The position numbers were made by a program, and so were the translations under genes. Shown piece by piece: positions 27,108 through 36,248 of a stretch of 64,000 bases of DNA. Within the stretch, counting starts at the first letter, position 1; every line of letters begins with the position of its first letter. Source of the DNA: PALSA-1444 sp964291045 (GTDB taxonomy: Bacteria > Chlamydiota > Chlamydiia > Chlamydiales > Rhabdochlamydiaceae). A model generated the notes under the pieces. It was not told the DNA's origin. It made no database searches and saw only the letters and a list, made by a program, of their open reading frames with translations. The stretch covers positions 744,001 to 808,000 of the forward strand of contig NZ_OZ197277.1 in assembly GCF_964291045.1 (NCBI RefSeq), given 5' to 3'.

Positions 27108-27426
27108 CTAAAGAGTTGCTTGAGGAGGACCTGTTAAGTGATAAGGATTTCCTTGGACAGCTGTTTTGATAGCCTCTAAAATATTCCAGTTTTGCTTACG
27201 GGCTGTAGAAAGATAACTTCTAATCCGGCAAAAGATTTGTCCTCCACGAGCTGTTCGAAAACACCTCCCTATTTTCTGTTTGAGCTTCACCATCTAAAAT
27301 ATTTTGTTCCCCTTGATTGTTCCTAAAAGGGATTTTAGAGTCTTTGGTAAAGGCTAGAACAGAAGAGGCGTTTTGCTCTAGTCTATCTAGAAGGGTTTTT
27401 CCAGGTCTTTGCTTTATTCTTCCTCT
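27108..27426 (-). pseudogene. IS66-family transposase remnant (C-terminal part, frameshifted)
   Basis: Reading the minus strand, 27426 to about 27300 encodes RGRIKQRPGKTLLDRLEQ and SVLAFTKDSKIPFRNNQGEQ, then the frame shifts and 27293-27108 encodes MVKLKQKIGRCFRTARGG and FCRIRSYLSTARKQ. These are consecutive blocks of the C-terminal catalytic region of IS66 transposases (NNQAERDxRMxKxKQKISGCFR type). A stop lies directly before the first block and the two halves are in different frames, so the copy is dead. The N-terminal two thirds are gone. Confidence 0.8.
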
Positions 27427-27490
27427 TTATAAAATCATAGCAATCACTATTACAGTATAAGGGAGAGTTATTTGATGTCCCTTTGTTTTT

Positions 27491-27517
27491 TGAAAGCATA
27501 ATGGCTTTCATTTTTTT
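27491..27517 (+). terminator. Hairpin with T-run at the end of the LRR gene
   Basis: TGAAAGC / GCTTTCA stem (7 bp, loop ATAATG) followed by seven T on the plus strand, directly abutting and overlapping the stop codon of the convergent LRR gene. It could stop read-through from holB and shield the LRR gene from antisense transcription. The stem is short. Confidence 0.4.
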
Positions 27518-30500
27518 AAGCATCTGAAGTGAAGGCAGGCATCATACGGAAAAGGTTTTCAATTTGCACTGGTATCCGGTATAAATCCACACCTTCTTGA
27601 GTATATCTTGTAATGAAGGCATCATAATCGTATACCACATGATTATAAAGAACTGGACACTTAGGAGTATCTTGCAAGTAGGGACAAATATCTTCTGGTG
27701 ATAACTTTCTATCTGCAATAGGGAGCTTATCCCATGCTACAACAGATATCCGTCTTTGAAATCGTTTCCAAGGATCCCAAGTAGCTAAAAATGCCTCAAA
27801 GGCAGTGTCCGTTGTTTTTCGTAAAATGAGGTCTCCAGTTGAATCAATTTCTTCATCAGAAATGGCCACACACCGTCTAAAGATCATCCCTTTCGTTTCT
27901 ATTGGAAGCGTTAACATCTTCTGTAATCTAATATGAAATGCCATATACACTTCCACTTCATCTACAAAACGTAGCGTACTTGCATGAAGTTTAATTTTTT
28001 TATTCAGCTCTTCGAGAAAGAAAAATCCTCTCCCTGTATCCTTGAGTTCTTCAGAAGTTATGGATAAATTTTCTAACTTGTGAAGCTTTTGATAAAGGCC
28101 TATATCATCTAAGGTAGTTATGACACGGTCGCTACAAGAAGTGAGGCCTTGATGGATAAGAAGAGCACTATGATAACACATATCCTTATCTTCAATCATG
28201 AGCTGAATCATTTGAAGTATGCGCCTTGCAAGGTTTACTCTGGTCGTTATATTAGCGTAATCTGCAGTTCCTGTAAGACGTGTCAAAAATTGTAAGAGAT
28301 TTTGGTGATCTTGAACCGAAGTAAGGGTTTTATGGAGCTGAGAACATATCTCTTCAAGCTTCATGAATGACTTCTCACTTGCTTGTTCTTGCCAAAACGT
28401 AAGGGCGGGAAGAAGGGCTTCGAATTGGATGAGGTATTTATTTGAAGTTGCTGTAGAAAAGTAAAACTGAACCCCTGTAATGCCCTGAGTATTATCTTGT
28501 AGCCTAATAATAACTGAAGGCGAGAGCCCAGTGCTTGTAAGATTTATGATACGTCTATTTCCATTAGAACAATAACCTAGGGTAGAGATCCAATTAGGTA
28601 AAGAAGTGATATTTCTGCAACGTATTAAGATTAAGTTTCCGCCAAGTTTTATTTTATTAGGTAAGGTCATAAGAGCTGTACAGTCAGTGAGATCAAGATT
28701 ATTTTCTACTTGAAGGTCTTCAGGAAGATGTGTAAGAGCGGTACATGTTGATAGGTCAAGAGAGTCTTTGATTTTAAGCCTCTTTGGTAAAGCTGTAAGA
28801 GTTGTACAGTTAGTAAGATTAAGATCCCTTTCTACTTGAAGGTCTTCAGGAAGATGTGTAAGAGCTGTACAGCCGTTTAAGTTAAGATGACCTTTGACTT
28901 TAAGCTCTTTTGGCAAAGCTGTAAGAATTGTACAGTTAGTAAGATTAAGATCCCTTTCTACTTGAAGGTCTTCAGGAAGATGTGTAAGAGCTGTACAGCC
29001 GTTTAAGTTAAGATGACCTTTGACTTTAAGCTCTTTTGGTAAGGTCGTAAGAGCTGTACAGCCGGTGAGATTAAGATCCCTTTCTACTTGAAGGTCTTCA
29101 GGAAGATGTGTAAGAGCTGTACAGCCGTTTAAGTTAAGATGACCTTTGACTTTAAGCTCTTTTGGTAAGGTCGTAAGAGCTGTACAGCCGGTGAGATTAA
29201 GATCCCTTTCTACTTGAAAGTCTTCAGGAAGATGCGTAAGAGCTGTACAACCTGTTAAGTTAAGAGAGCCTTTGACTTTAAGCCCTTTTGATAAAGCCCT
29301 AAGAGAGGTACAGCCATCGAGATTAAGATTGCTTTCTACTTGAAAGTCTTTAGGAAGATGCGTAAGAGCTGTACAACCGTTTAAGTTAAGAGAGCCTTTT
29401 ACTTTAAGTCCTTTTGATAAAGTCGTAAGAGCTGTACAGCCAGTGAGATTAAGATCATTTTTTACTTCAAGGCCTTCAGGAAGATATGTAAGGGCTGTAC
29501 ATCTTGATAGATCAAGGGAGTCTTTTACTTTAAGTCCTTTTGGTAAGGTCGTAAGAGCTGTACAGTCAGTGAGATTAAGATCTCTTTCTGCTTGAAGGTC
29601 TTCAGGAAGATGTGTAAGGGTTGTACATTTTGATAGGTCAAGAGAACCTTTTACTTTAAGTCCTTTTGGTAAAGCTTTAAGAGCTATACAGCCAGTGAGA
29701 TTAAGAGCATTTCCTACTTCAAGGTCTTCAGGAAGATATGTAAGGGCTGTACATCTTGATAGATCAAGAGAGCTTTTAATTTTAAGCCCCTTTGGTAAAG
29801 CCGTAAGAGTTGTACCTCGGAGATAAAGATTTTTTCCTACTTCAAAATCTTCAGGAAGATGTGTAAGAGCGGTACATGTTGATAGATCAAGGGAGCATTT
29901 AATTTTAAGCCCCTTTGGTAAAGCTGTAAGAGCTGTACATCTAGTGAGATTAAGATCTCTTTCTACTTGAAGGTCTTCAGGAAGATGTGTAAGAGCAGTA
30001 CATCTTGATAGATCAAGAGAGCTTTTAATTTTAAGCCCCTTTGGTAAAGCCCTAAGAGAGGTACAGCCATCGAGATTAAGATCTCTTTCTACTTGAAGGT
30101 CTTTAGGAAGATGTGTAAGAGCTGTACAACCGTTTAAGTTAAGAAAGCCTTTTACTTTAAGTCCTTTTGGTAAAGCTTTAAGAGCTATACAGCCAGTGAG
30201 ATTAAGAGCATTTCCTACTTCAAGGTCTTCAGGAAGATATGTAAGGGCTGTACATCTTGATAGATCAAGGGAGTCTTTTACTTTAAGTCCTTTTGGTAAG
30301 GTCGTAAGAGCTGTACAGTCAGTGAGATTAAGATCTCTTTCTGCTTGAAGGTCTTCAGGAAGATGTGTAAGAGTTGTACATCCGTTTAAGTTAAGAGAGC
30401 CTCTTACTTTAAGTTCTTTTGGTAAAGCTCTAAGAGCTATACAGTGAGTGAGATTAAGAGCATATTTTACTTCAAGGTCTTCAGGAAGATATGTAAGGGC

Positions 30501-33110
30501 TGTACATCTTGATAGATCAAGGGAGTCTTTTACTTTAAGTCCTTTTGGTAAGGTCGTAAGAGCTGTACAGCCGGTGAGATTAAGATCATATTCTACTTTA
30601 AGGTCTTCAGGAAGATGCGTAAGAGCTGTACAACCTGTTAAGTTAAGAGAGCCTTTGACTTTAAGCCCCTTTGGTAAAGCTGTAAGAGTTGTACCTCGGA
30701 GATAAAGATTTTTTCCTACTTCAAAATCTTCAGGAAGATGTGTAAGAGCGGTACATGTTGATAGATCAAGGGAGCCTTTAATTTTAAGCCCCTTTGGTAA
30801 AGCTGTAAGAACTGTACAATCAGTGAGATTAAGATCATATTCTACTTCAAGGTCTTCAGAAAGGTGCGTAAGAGCTGTACATTTTGATAGATTAAGAGAA
30901 CCGTTGACTTTAAACCCTTTTGGTAAAGCCCTAAGAGCAATACAGCCAGTGAGATTAAGATTTTTTCCTACTTCAATATTGTCAGGAAGATGTGTAAGGG
31001 CTGTACATGTTAATAGGTCAAGAGAACCTTTGACTTTAAGCTCTCTTGGTAAAGCCGTAAGATTTGTACATCTAGTGAGATTAAGATCCCTTTCTACTTG
31101 AAGGTCTTTAGGAAGATGTGTAAGAGCGGTACATGCTGATAAATTAAGAGATCCTTTTACCTTAAGTCCTTGTGGTAAAGTTATCAGAGCTGTGCAACCA
31201 TTTAAGTGTAAAGCACCCCCCACATTAAGTCTCTTTGATAAGGTGACAAGCGACTGGCAATTAGAGAGGTTAAGATCAGTTTCGACTTTAAGATCATCAG
31301 ATAGTTGATTAAGCATTTTGCAATCAGATAGATTAAGAGAGCCTCCAACTATAAGATTTTTTGATAAGGTGACAAGCGACTGGCAATTAGAGAGGTTAAG
31401 ATCATCTCCGACTTTAAGATCATCAGATAGCTGATTAAGCATTTTGCAATTAGATAGATTAAGAGAACCTCCAACTATAAGATTTTTTGATAAGGTGACA
31501 AGTGACTGGCAATTAGAGAGGTTAAGAGAGCCTCCAACTTTAAGTTCTTTTGGCAAAATTGTAAGAGCTGTGCAATAAGAAAGATCAAGATCTTTTCCTA
31601 CCTCAAAGATTTCAGGAAGATGTGTAAGAGATCGATAATCGCTTAGGTTAAGAGAGCCTTTGACTTTAAGCTCTTTCGGTAGAGTTATCAGATTTACACA
31701 ATTAACGAGTTTAAGATCATTTCCAACTTTAAGATCATCAGGCAGCTGGGTAAGCGTTTTGCAATTAAAGAGAATCAGAGAGCCACCAACTGTAAATTCT
31801 TTTGGCAAAATTGTAAGAGCTGTGCAATAAGAGAGATCAAGATCTTTTTCTACTTCAAGATTTTCAGGAAGATGCGTAAGGGTTCTACAACCATTTAAGT
31901 TAAGAGAACCTTTGACTTTAAGCCCCTTCGGTAAAGTTGTAAGATCTATACAATTAGAGAGGTTAAGATCATTTCCTACTTCGAGGTCTTCAGGAATAAA
32001 TTTAAGATCCCAGCAGGCAGAGAGATTAAGAGAGCCTCCCACATAGATCTCCCTTGGCAAAGCTACAAGATCCTTACACCAAGAGAGATTAAGATCATTT
32101 CCTACTCGAAGCTGGTTAGGAAGAAGTGTAATCATTGTGCAATCAGAGAGATTGAGATCTTTTTCCACTTCAAGTTCTTTAGAGATAGAGGTGAGTGCCA
32201 TGCATCCCTTTAGATTGAGAGATCCCTTGACTTTAAGTCCTTTTGGTAAAACTGTAAGTGCTGTGCAATAGGGGAGATTAAGATGATCTTTCACTTCAAA
32301 GTCTTCAGGAAGATATGTAAGAGCTATACAATAAGAAAGATCAAGGCGACCTCCAACCTGAATACCTTTTGGTAAAGCCGTAAGAGCTGTACAACAAGAG
32401 AGGTTGAGATCTTTTCCCACTTCAAGATCTTCAGAGATAACGGTGAGTGCTGTACATCCTTCTAAATTAAGAGATCCTTTGACTTGAGTTTTTTGGGGTA
32501 AAACTGTAAGTGCTGTGCAATAAGAGAGATCAAGATGTCCTCCCACCTGAATACCTTTTGGCAAAGTTGTAAGAGCTGTGCAACAAGAGAGGTTGAGATC
32601 ATTTCCCACCTCAAGATTTTCAGGGATAACGGTGAGCGCTGTACACCTTTTTAGATTCAGAGATCCTTTGACTTTAAGCTCTTTTGGCAAAGCTGTAAGC
32701 TTTGTGCAATAAAAGAGTGAGAGGGTTCCTTCAACTTTAAAATCTTTAGGTAAAGAGGATAGTTCAAAAATTCTAGAAAAAACACAATCACCCATTACCT
32801 TGAGCTTTTGAGGTAAAAAGAGAGTTATTTCTTTCTCAAAATCACGACTCTCTTGGCTAAAAATTGCTGAAATAGGCAGATTTTCACAGATTAGAGACCC
32901 CTCTATTTCAATATCTTGAGACTTTAAAAGGGCAAAAGAGTGGATATTATAGGGAGAAAGTTTAACATCTCCTCTAATAATAATTTGGTTTGATAAGTTT
33001 TCTGCTGTGGTTAATTGACCAAGTTCTTCTGCTAAAATAACATGACTAGATTCTCTATTCTGGAGATAGGAAATCTGATTGATAAAGGGATTAATATTTG
33101 AAATATTCAT
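27516..33110 (-). CDS. Giant LRR protein with C-terminal NEL E3 ubiquitin ligase domain
   Basis: 1864 residues. Layout: an N-terminal non-repeat module (1 to about 110), an array of 21-residue leucine-rich repeats (about 115-1500, around 65 by length) of form LPxxLxVxxxLxLxxCxxLTx, and a C-terminal domain (about 1530-1864). The C-terminal domain matches the NEL (novel E3 ligase) domain of IpaH/SspH effectors: a Cys in a CxD motif (SCSDRV, C1659), FVDEVEVYMAFHIRLQKML and WDPWKRFQRR. Family members are injected by type III secretion and ubiquitinate host proteins through that Cys; the LRRs choose the target. No signal peptide is present, fitting type III export. The LRR array is far longer than in known NEL effectors. 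Dead mobile elements flank the gene. Confidence 0.85.
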   Translation of the reverse strand: MNISNINPFINQISYLQNRESSHVILAEELGQLTTAENLSNQIIIRGDVKLSPYNIHSFALLKSQDIEIEGSLICENLPISAIFSQESRDFEKEITLFLPQKLKVMGDCVFSRIFELSSLPKDFKVEGTLSLFYCTKLTALPKELKVKGSLNLKRCTALTVIPENLEVGNDLNLSCCTALTTLPKGIQVGGHLDLSYCTALTVLPQKTQVKGSLNLEGCTALTVISEDLEVGKDLNLSCCTALTALPKGIQVGGRLDLSYCIALTYLPEDFEVKDHLNLPYCTALTVLPKGLKVKGSLNLKGCMALTSISKELEVEKDLNLSDCTMITLLPNQLRVGNDLNLSWCKDLVALPREIYVGGSLNLSACWDLKFIPEDLEVGNDLNLSNCIDLTTLPKGLKVKGSLNLNGCRTLTHLPENLEVEKDLDLSYCTALTILPKEFTVGGSLILFNCKTLTQLPDDLKVGNDLKLVNCVNLITLPKELKVKGSLNLSDYRSLTHLPEIFEVGKDLDLSYCTALTILPKELKVGGSLNLSNCQSLVTLSKNLIVGGSLNLSNCKMLNQLSDDLKVGDDLNLSNCQSLVTLSKNLIVGGSLNLSDCKMLNQLSDDLKVETDLNLSNCQSLVTLSKRLNVGGALHLNGCTALITLPQGLKVKGSLNLSACTALTHLPKDLQVERDLNLTRCTNLTALPRELKVKGSLDLLTCTALTHLPDNIEVGKNLNLTGCIALRALPKGFKVNGSLNLSKCTALTHLSEDLEVEYDLNLTDCTVLTALPKGLKIKGSLDLSTCTALTHLPEDFEVGKNLYLRGTTLTALPKGLKVKGSLNLTGCTALTHLPEDLKVEYDLNLTGCTALTTLPKGLKVKDSLDLSRCTALTYLPEDLEVKYALNLTHCIALRALPKELKVRGSLNLNGCTTLTHLPEDLQAERDLNLTDCTALTTLPKGLKVKDSLDLSRCTALTYLPEDLEVGNALNLTGCIALKALPKGLKVKGFLNLNGCTALTHLPKDLQVERDLNLDGCTSLRALPKGLKIKSSLDLSRCTALTHLPEDLQVERDLNLTRCTALTALPKGLKIKCSLDLSTCTALTHLPEDFEVGKNLYLRGTTLTALPKGLKIKSSLDLSRCTALTYLPEDLEVGNALNLTGCIALKALPKGLKVKGSLDLSKCTTLTHLPEDLQAERDLNLTDCTALTTLPKGLKVKDSLDLSRCTALTYLPEGLEVKNDLNLTGCTALTTLSKGLKVKGSLNLNGCTALTHLPKDFQVESNLNLDGCTSLRALSKGLKVKGSLNLTGCTALTHLPEDFQVERDLNLTGCTALTTLPKELKVKGHLNLNGCTALTHLPEDLQVERDLNLTGCTALTTLPKELKVKGHLNLNGCTALTHLPEDLQVERDLNLTNCTILTALPKELKVKGHLNLNGCTALTHLPEDLQVERDLNLTNCTTLTALPKRLKIKDSLDLSTCTALTHLPEDLQVENNLDLTDCTALMTLPNKIKLGGNLILIRCRNITSLPNWISTLGYCSNGNRRIINLTSTGLSPSVIIRLQDNTQGITGVQFYFSTATSNKYLIQFEALLPALTFWQEQASEKSFMKLEEICSQLHKTLTSVQDHQNLLQFLTRLTGTADYANITTRVNLARRILQMIQLMIEDKDMCYHSALLIHQGLTSCSDRVITTLDDIGLYQKLHKLENLSITSEELKDTGRGFFFLEELNKKIKLHASTLRFVDEVEVYMAFHIRLQKMLTLPIETKGMIFRRCVAISDEEIDSTGDLILRKTTDTAFEAFLATWDPWKRFQRRISVVAWDKLPIADRKLSPEDICPYLQDTPKCPVLYNHVVYDYDAFITRYTQEGVDLYRIPVQIENLFRMMPAFTSDA
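28640..32770. repeat. Tandem 63-bp coding repeats (LRR array)
   Basis: The LRR region consists of 63-bp units, often paired as a 126-bp higher-order unit (alternating LPEDLQVERDLNL and LPKELKVKGHLNL types). Between about 28800 and 29280 several 126-bp units are nearly identical at the DNA level, whereas the units near 32500 are diverged. This gradient points to recent unequal recombination at the 3' end of the gene. Confidence 0.85.
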
Positions 33111-33440
33111 GACAATCCTTAATTGTTTAAGGGATTTATCCTAGGATAATTGATTTATTTGAATAGTTATTTTTTAAATGCATTCAATAATCCAGAAAGA
33201 AAGAGAGAATTAAGAAAGCTATTTTATCAAATCAATATTTTTTGTAAAGAATGTAAAGTCACTTGAAATTGAGGTTTTCTAGAGTCTTAAAACTCATAGG
33301 GTAAGGTCATTTTACAAGATATTTACACCTTTTAGAGAGGCGAGAAAGCGCCTTTTTCAAGAAAAATAGGGGTGTTTTAATAGTTACGATATTTTGTTAA
33401 TCTGAAATATGTGTTAAGTGGATTTGATGCGTCTTCTTAA

Positions 33441-33780
33441 GGGCTTTTTTTTCGTCTTTTCGAAAATCTAGGGATTGCATGTCGCTGTAAATAGCGGAGC
33501 AAAGAAGATCTAGATAGGTAGGGAATTATTTCTTGAAGTGCAGATAGGGAGTCATCTAAAGGAAGAAGAGTTTCTTGTCGAAAAGCTGAAATTCTATTTT
33601 ATCTGCCTTAGGACCATAGACTTAAAGTTCTTGTGGCCCATACAAAAATCCTATTGGGAGTCTCCTCTTTCACCGCTTCTTTACATTCTTAGGATTGATC
33701 CCAAATTTTTTTGCTAGGTTATTAAGTTCTCTTTACTCTCTTGGATTTCTTGACGTATTGCCTGAGTTGTTTTAGCGCAT
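33441..33780 (-). pseudogene. IS481-like transposase remnant (N-terminal part, multiple frameshifts)
   Basis: Minus-strand translation gives fragments in different frames: TTQAIRQEIQESKENLI, then NLAKKFGINPKNVKKR, then AFRQETLLPLDDSLSALQ and RSSLLRYLQRHAIPRF. In this order they match the helix-turn-helix N-terminal part of IS481-type transposases. Several frameshifts and stops show a dead copy, and the catalytic DDE part is absent. Confidence 0.65.
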
Positions 33781-33849
33781 CCGTGTAATATTTTTCCCCT
33801 TGTTCATCCTAAGTTGATGGTCATTTATCACATAATCTTACCTATATTG

Positions 33850-34031
33850 GGGGTGTGTGTTGCATAATACTCTAAAAACACTGGTTTCTTAAAAAAACTC
33901 TCATTTTTCAAAAAAACTGGCCTAATTTTTCACATAATTTGTAGGAAATGTATATATAAAATTATTTAAAAATGAAAATAACATCATTTTTTTATTTAAA
34001 AATGCGATTTTTAGGCATTATGCAACACACC
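33850..34031. mobile_element. 182-bp MITE with target-site duplication
   Basis: The ends are inverted repeats: left GGGGTGTGTGTTGCATAAT, right the complement of GGTGTGTTGCATAAT, extending imperfectly to CTAAAAA. The element is AT-rich with no coding capacity. It is bracketed by an exact 8-bp direct repeat CTATATTG (33842-33849 and 34032-34039), which is what transposition leaves behind. The mobilising transposase is not in the window and the family cannot be fixed, though 8-bp duplications narrow the options. Confidence 0.8.
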
Positions 34032-34203
34032 CTATATTGAGAGTAAATATTTTTTTGATCCATCTAAAAAATAAATTAATTTTATTTTTACTATTTTAAT
34101 AGAGGATTTTATTTAAATTTAATCAAATTAGTAATAATTAATTTATAATTTTTGTTTATTATAAATAAAAATTAGTTTAATAATTAGATTAAAGGAGGAA
34201 GTG

Positions 34204-35046
34204 ATGTTAATAGTAACCAAATTCAGCAATAATGACCGTGCTCTTCAAACCGTTACCCAAAAACTCATGCAGTTAGATAAAGGAGCTCATCTATCACATG
34301 CAGCGATGAAAGAGGTGAATAAAATTACCCAAATCACCGATCCTCTTATTAAAAAATGCGGATTTCTTTTGCCTCAGCATCCAAAAATTGTCCGTTTTTT
34401 TAATTTGATAACAGGAATTTATATTGCTTTTAGAGCAGTTCCTTTTGCACAGCTTTTTGCCCAAAGAAGAGCTGTGCCTCTTTTAGCTAAGCTGAGTGCA
34501 AGGCAGCTAGAATGCCTTCAAACCATGAAGGTTTTGCCTCATAGAGTAGAGGCTTATCTCACTCTTGCCTCTTCTTTAATTGGAAATCAGCAACAGGTTC
34601 AAGTTGATGAGAAGCTTTTTAATCAACAATCCCTTTATTTAAAAGCCATTCAGCTCTTCCCCAAAAATGGGGATAGCTATTTTCAATTAGGAAAAACATT
34701 AAGGGCAAGTCACACAGTTAAACTCTTAGATGGCACTGTGATGACAAATCAGCAGCTTTATCTGAAAGCGATTTCGCTAAATCCTCATGTTGTAGAGCCG
34801 TATCTTCAACTGGCTGATCAACTGAAAACAAATCAAACAGTTAAGCTTTTAGATGGTCATGTTCTTAATAAACAAGATATGTATTTAAAAGTCATTAGTA
34901 TTGATCCAAGTCACGGTGAAGCGCATTTTAAACTCGCTTTAACACTAGATGCTCATGATAAGATTCTACTGCATGGAGGTGAAATGACCCGGGATCTGCT
35001 GTATCAAGTTGCCTCAGATTTAGGCTACCCTCATTATGTTGATTAA
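34204..35046 (+). CDS. TPR-repeat protein, candidate effector
   Basis: 280 residues from ATG 34204; a GTG one codon earlier is too close to the strong AAAGGAGG ribosome site at 34191-34198. The N-terminal 100 residues include one hydrophobic stretch (around 65-85) that could be membrane-associated. The rest is about four TPR-like units of about 41 residues with the insert LLDGTVMTNQQLYLKAI, the same variant as in the 39454 gene. The region upstream is very AT-rich and carries the MITE at 33850-34031, so the element may affect its promoter. Function unknown beyond protein binding. Confidence 0.75.
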   Translation: MLIVTKFSNNDRALQTVTQKLMQLDKGAHLSHAAMKEVNKITQITDPLIKKCGFLLPQHPKIVRFFNLITGIYIAFRAVPFAQLFAQRRAVPLLAKLSARQLECLQTMKVLPHRVEAYLTLASSLIGNQQQVQVDEKLFNQQSLYLKAIQLFPKNGDSYFQLGKTLRASHTVKLLDGTVMTNQQLYLKAISLNPHVVEPYLQLADQLKTNQTVKLLDGHVLNKQDMYLKVISIDPSHGEAHFKLALTLDAHDKILLHGGEMTRDLLYQVASDLGYPHYVD

Positions 35047-35175
35047 TCAAAAGAGTACAATAAAGAGACAAAAAGTAAAAAAAAGCTTGCTATAGAAGAA
35101 ATGAGAGAGTATTGCTAGAGTTTCTAGGGTGGTTTGTTTAAAGAGCGTGATATCTTTGTTATAAAGAAGAGGGGA

Positions 35176-36015
35176 TTAACGTAATTTTCCTGACCATCCT
35201 AGCTTTGTCCTAAGTGTTGAAAAATAGTCGTGGTGAGGAAGGCTAATTAGCTTAAATGTTTTAGCACTTCTCTGAACTGAGAAAAATTGTTGGGGTTTAA
35301 GCGTTGTAAAGGGAAGGCCATCAGCTCTTACTTCAACAGAAGATAAAGGGCTTAAATAGTGCACTTTAATCTCTTGATCAGCGGTTAAAACAATCGGGCG
35401 GTTAGAGATGGTATGAGGACAAATGGGTGTAATGGTAATAGCTTCAAGATGGGGGCTAATAATCGGGCCTCCAGCTCCTAATGAGTAGGCAGTAGAGCCG
35501 TTAGGAGTTGCAATGATTAACCCATCTGCTTCAAAGGTGTTAAGGTAATAACCTCCTACTGATACGGCAATTTCAATCATGCTAGGGTTACAAGACCTAT
35601 GAATCACAAGATCATTAATCGCAAATGATTGGTTTCCTTGAGAATCATTTCCTTCTAACATAAGTCTTGGATAAACATGATAATCATTTTGAATCAGCTT
35701 TTCTAAGCTAGAGTGGATATCAGAAACCAGGACGTCTGCCATAAATCCAAGGTGTCCTGTATTAATGCCTAAGATAGGAGCATCGAGGTAAGGGTAGCGA
35801 TGTAAAATATTTAAAATGGAACCATCTCCTCCTAAAGAGATGATCCATTGGATAGAGGGGGCATTTTCTAAAGAAACTGGGTCTATAGAGAGCAAAGAGG
35901 CGTGATCCTCACATGTTAGGGTGCCAATATTGCGAGAGGCAAAAAATTGACAAATGGAGCGAGCTAGATTTTTAGCCTCTTTGTGACTTTCATTAAAAAA
36001 AACCGCTGCGATCAT
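35176..36015 (-). CDS. nadK: NAD kinase
   Basis: 279 residues. It phosphorylates NAD to NADP in the cytosol. The diagnostic GGDG is in SLGGDGSILNIL, with NDLVIHR and GSTAYSLGAGGPI further on, all in the order of NadK. It starts with ATGA overlapping the xseB stop, so xseA-xseB-nadK form a minus-strand operon. Length is normal and no key residue is missing. Confidence 0.95.
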   Translation of the reverse strand: MIAAVFFNESHKEAKNLARSICQFFASRNIGTLTCEDHASLLSIDPVSLENAPSIQWIISLGGDGSILNILHRYPYLDAPILGINTGHLGFMADVLVSDIHSSLEKLIQNDYHVYPRLMLEGNDSQGNQSFAINDLVIHRSCNPSMIEIAVSVGGYYLNTFEADGLIIATPNGSTAYSLGAGGPIISPHLEAITITPICPHTISNRPIVLTADQEIKVHYLSPLSSVEVRADGLPFTTLKPQQFFSVQRSAKTFKLISLPHHDYFSTLRTKLGWSGKLR

Positions 36016-36248
36016 ACAGTGAAGGTTTCTTTCATAGGCTCGCCTGTTGCATTGGTGGCAACTTCTCCTGATCTGTTTTTAATCAAAATCTCGATTTTCT
36101 TTTCCGCTTCTGTCAGCTGTTTTTGACATGTTGTAATTAAAGAGTCTGCCTCTTCATACAGTTTTAGCGACTCTTCAAGTGCTGTTTTTCCTGAGTTCAT
36201 CGCTTGAAGGATCTCTTCAAGTCTTTGGTATGCATTTTCAAATTTCAT
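36012..36248 (-). CDS. xseB: Exodeoxyribonuclease VII small subunit
   Basis: 78 residues. The family motif FENAYQRLEEILQAMNSG is followed by ALEESLKLYEEA, a helical hairpin that binds XseA. It sits between xseA (overlapping 11 bp) and nadK (4-bp overlap). Exonuclease VII degrades single-stranded DNA from both ends. Confidence 0.93.
   Translation of the reverse strand: MKFENAYQRLEEILQAMNSGKTALEESLKLYEEADSLITTCQKQLTEAEKKIEILIKNRSGEVATNATGEPMKETFTV

Noticed and set aside
30448..31101. Plus-strand Arg/Ser-rich frames opposite the LRR array
   Set aside because: They arise from the reverse complement of the 63-bp repeats and have no independent start signal.
28640..32770. CRISPR-like periodic repeats
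   Set aside because: Units are contiguous 63-bp coding repeats without spacers and keep one reading frame.
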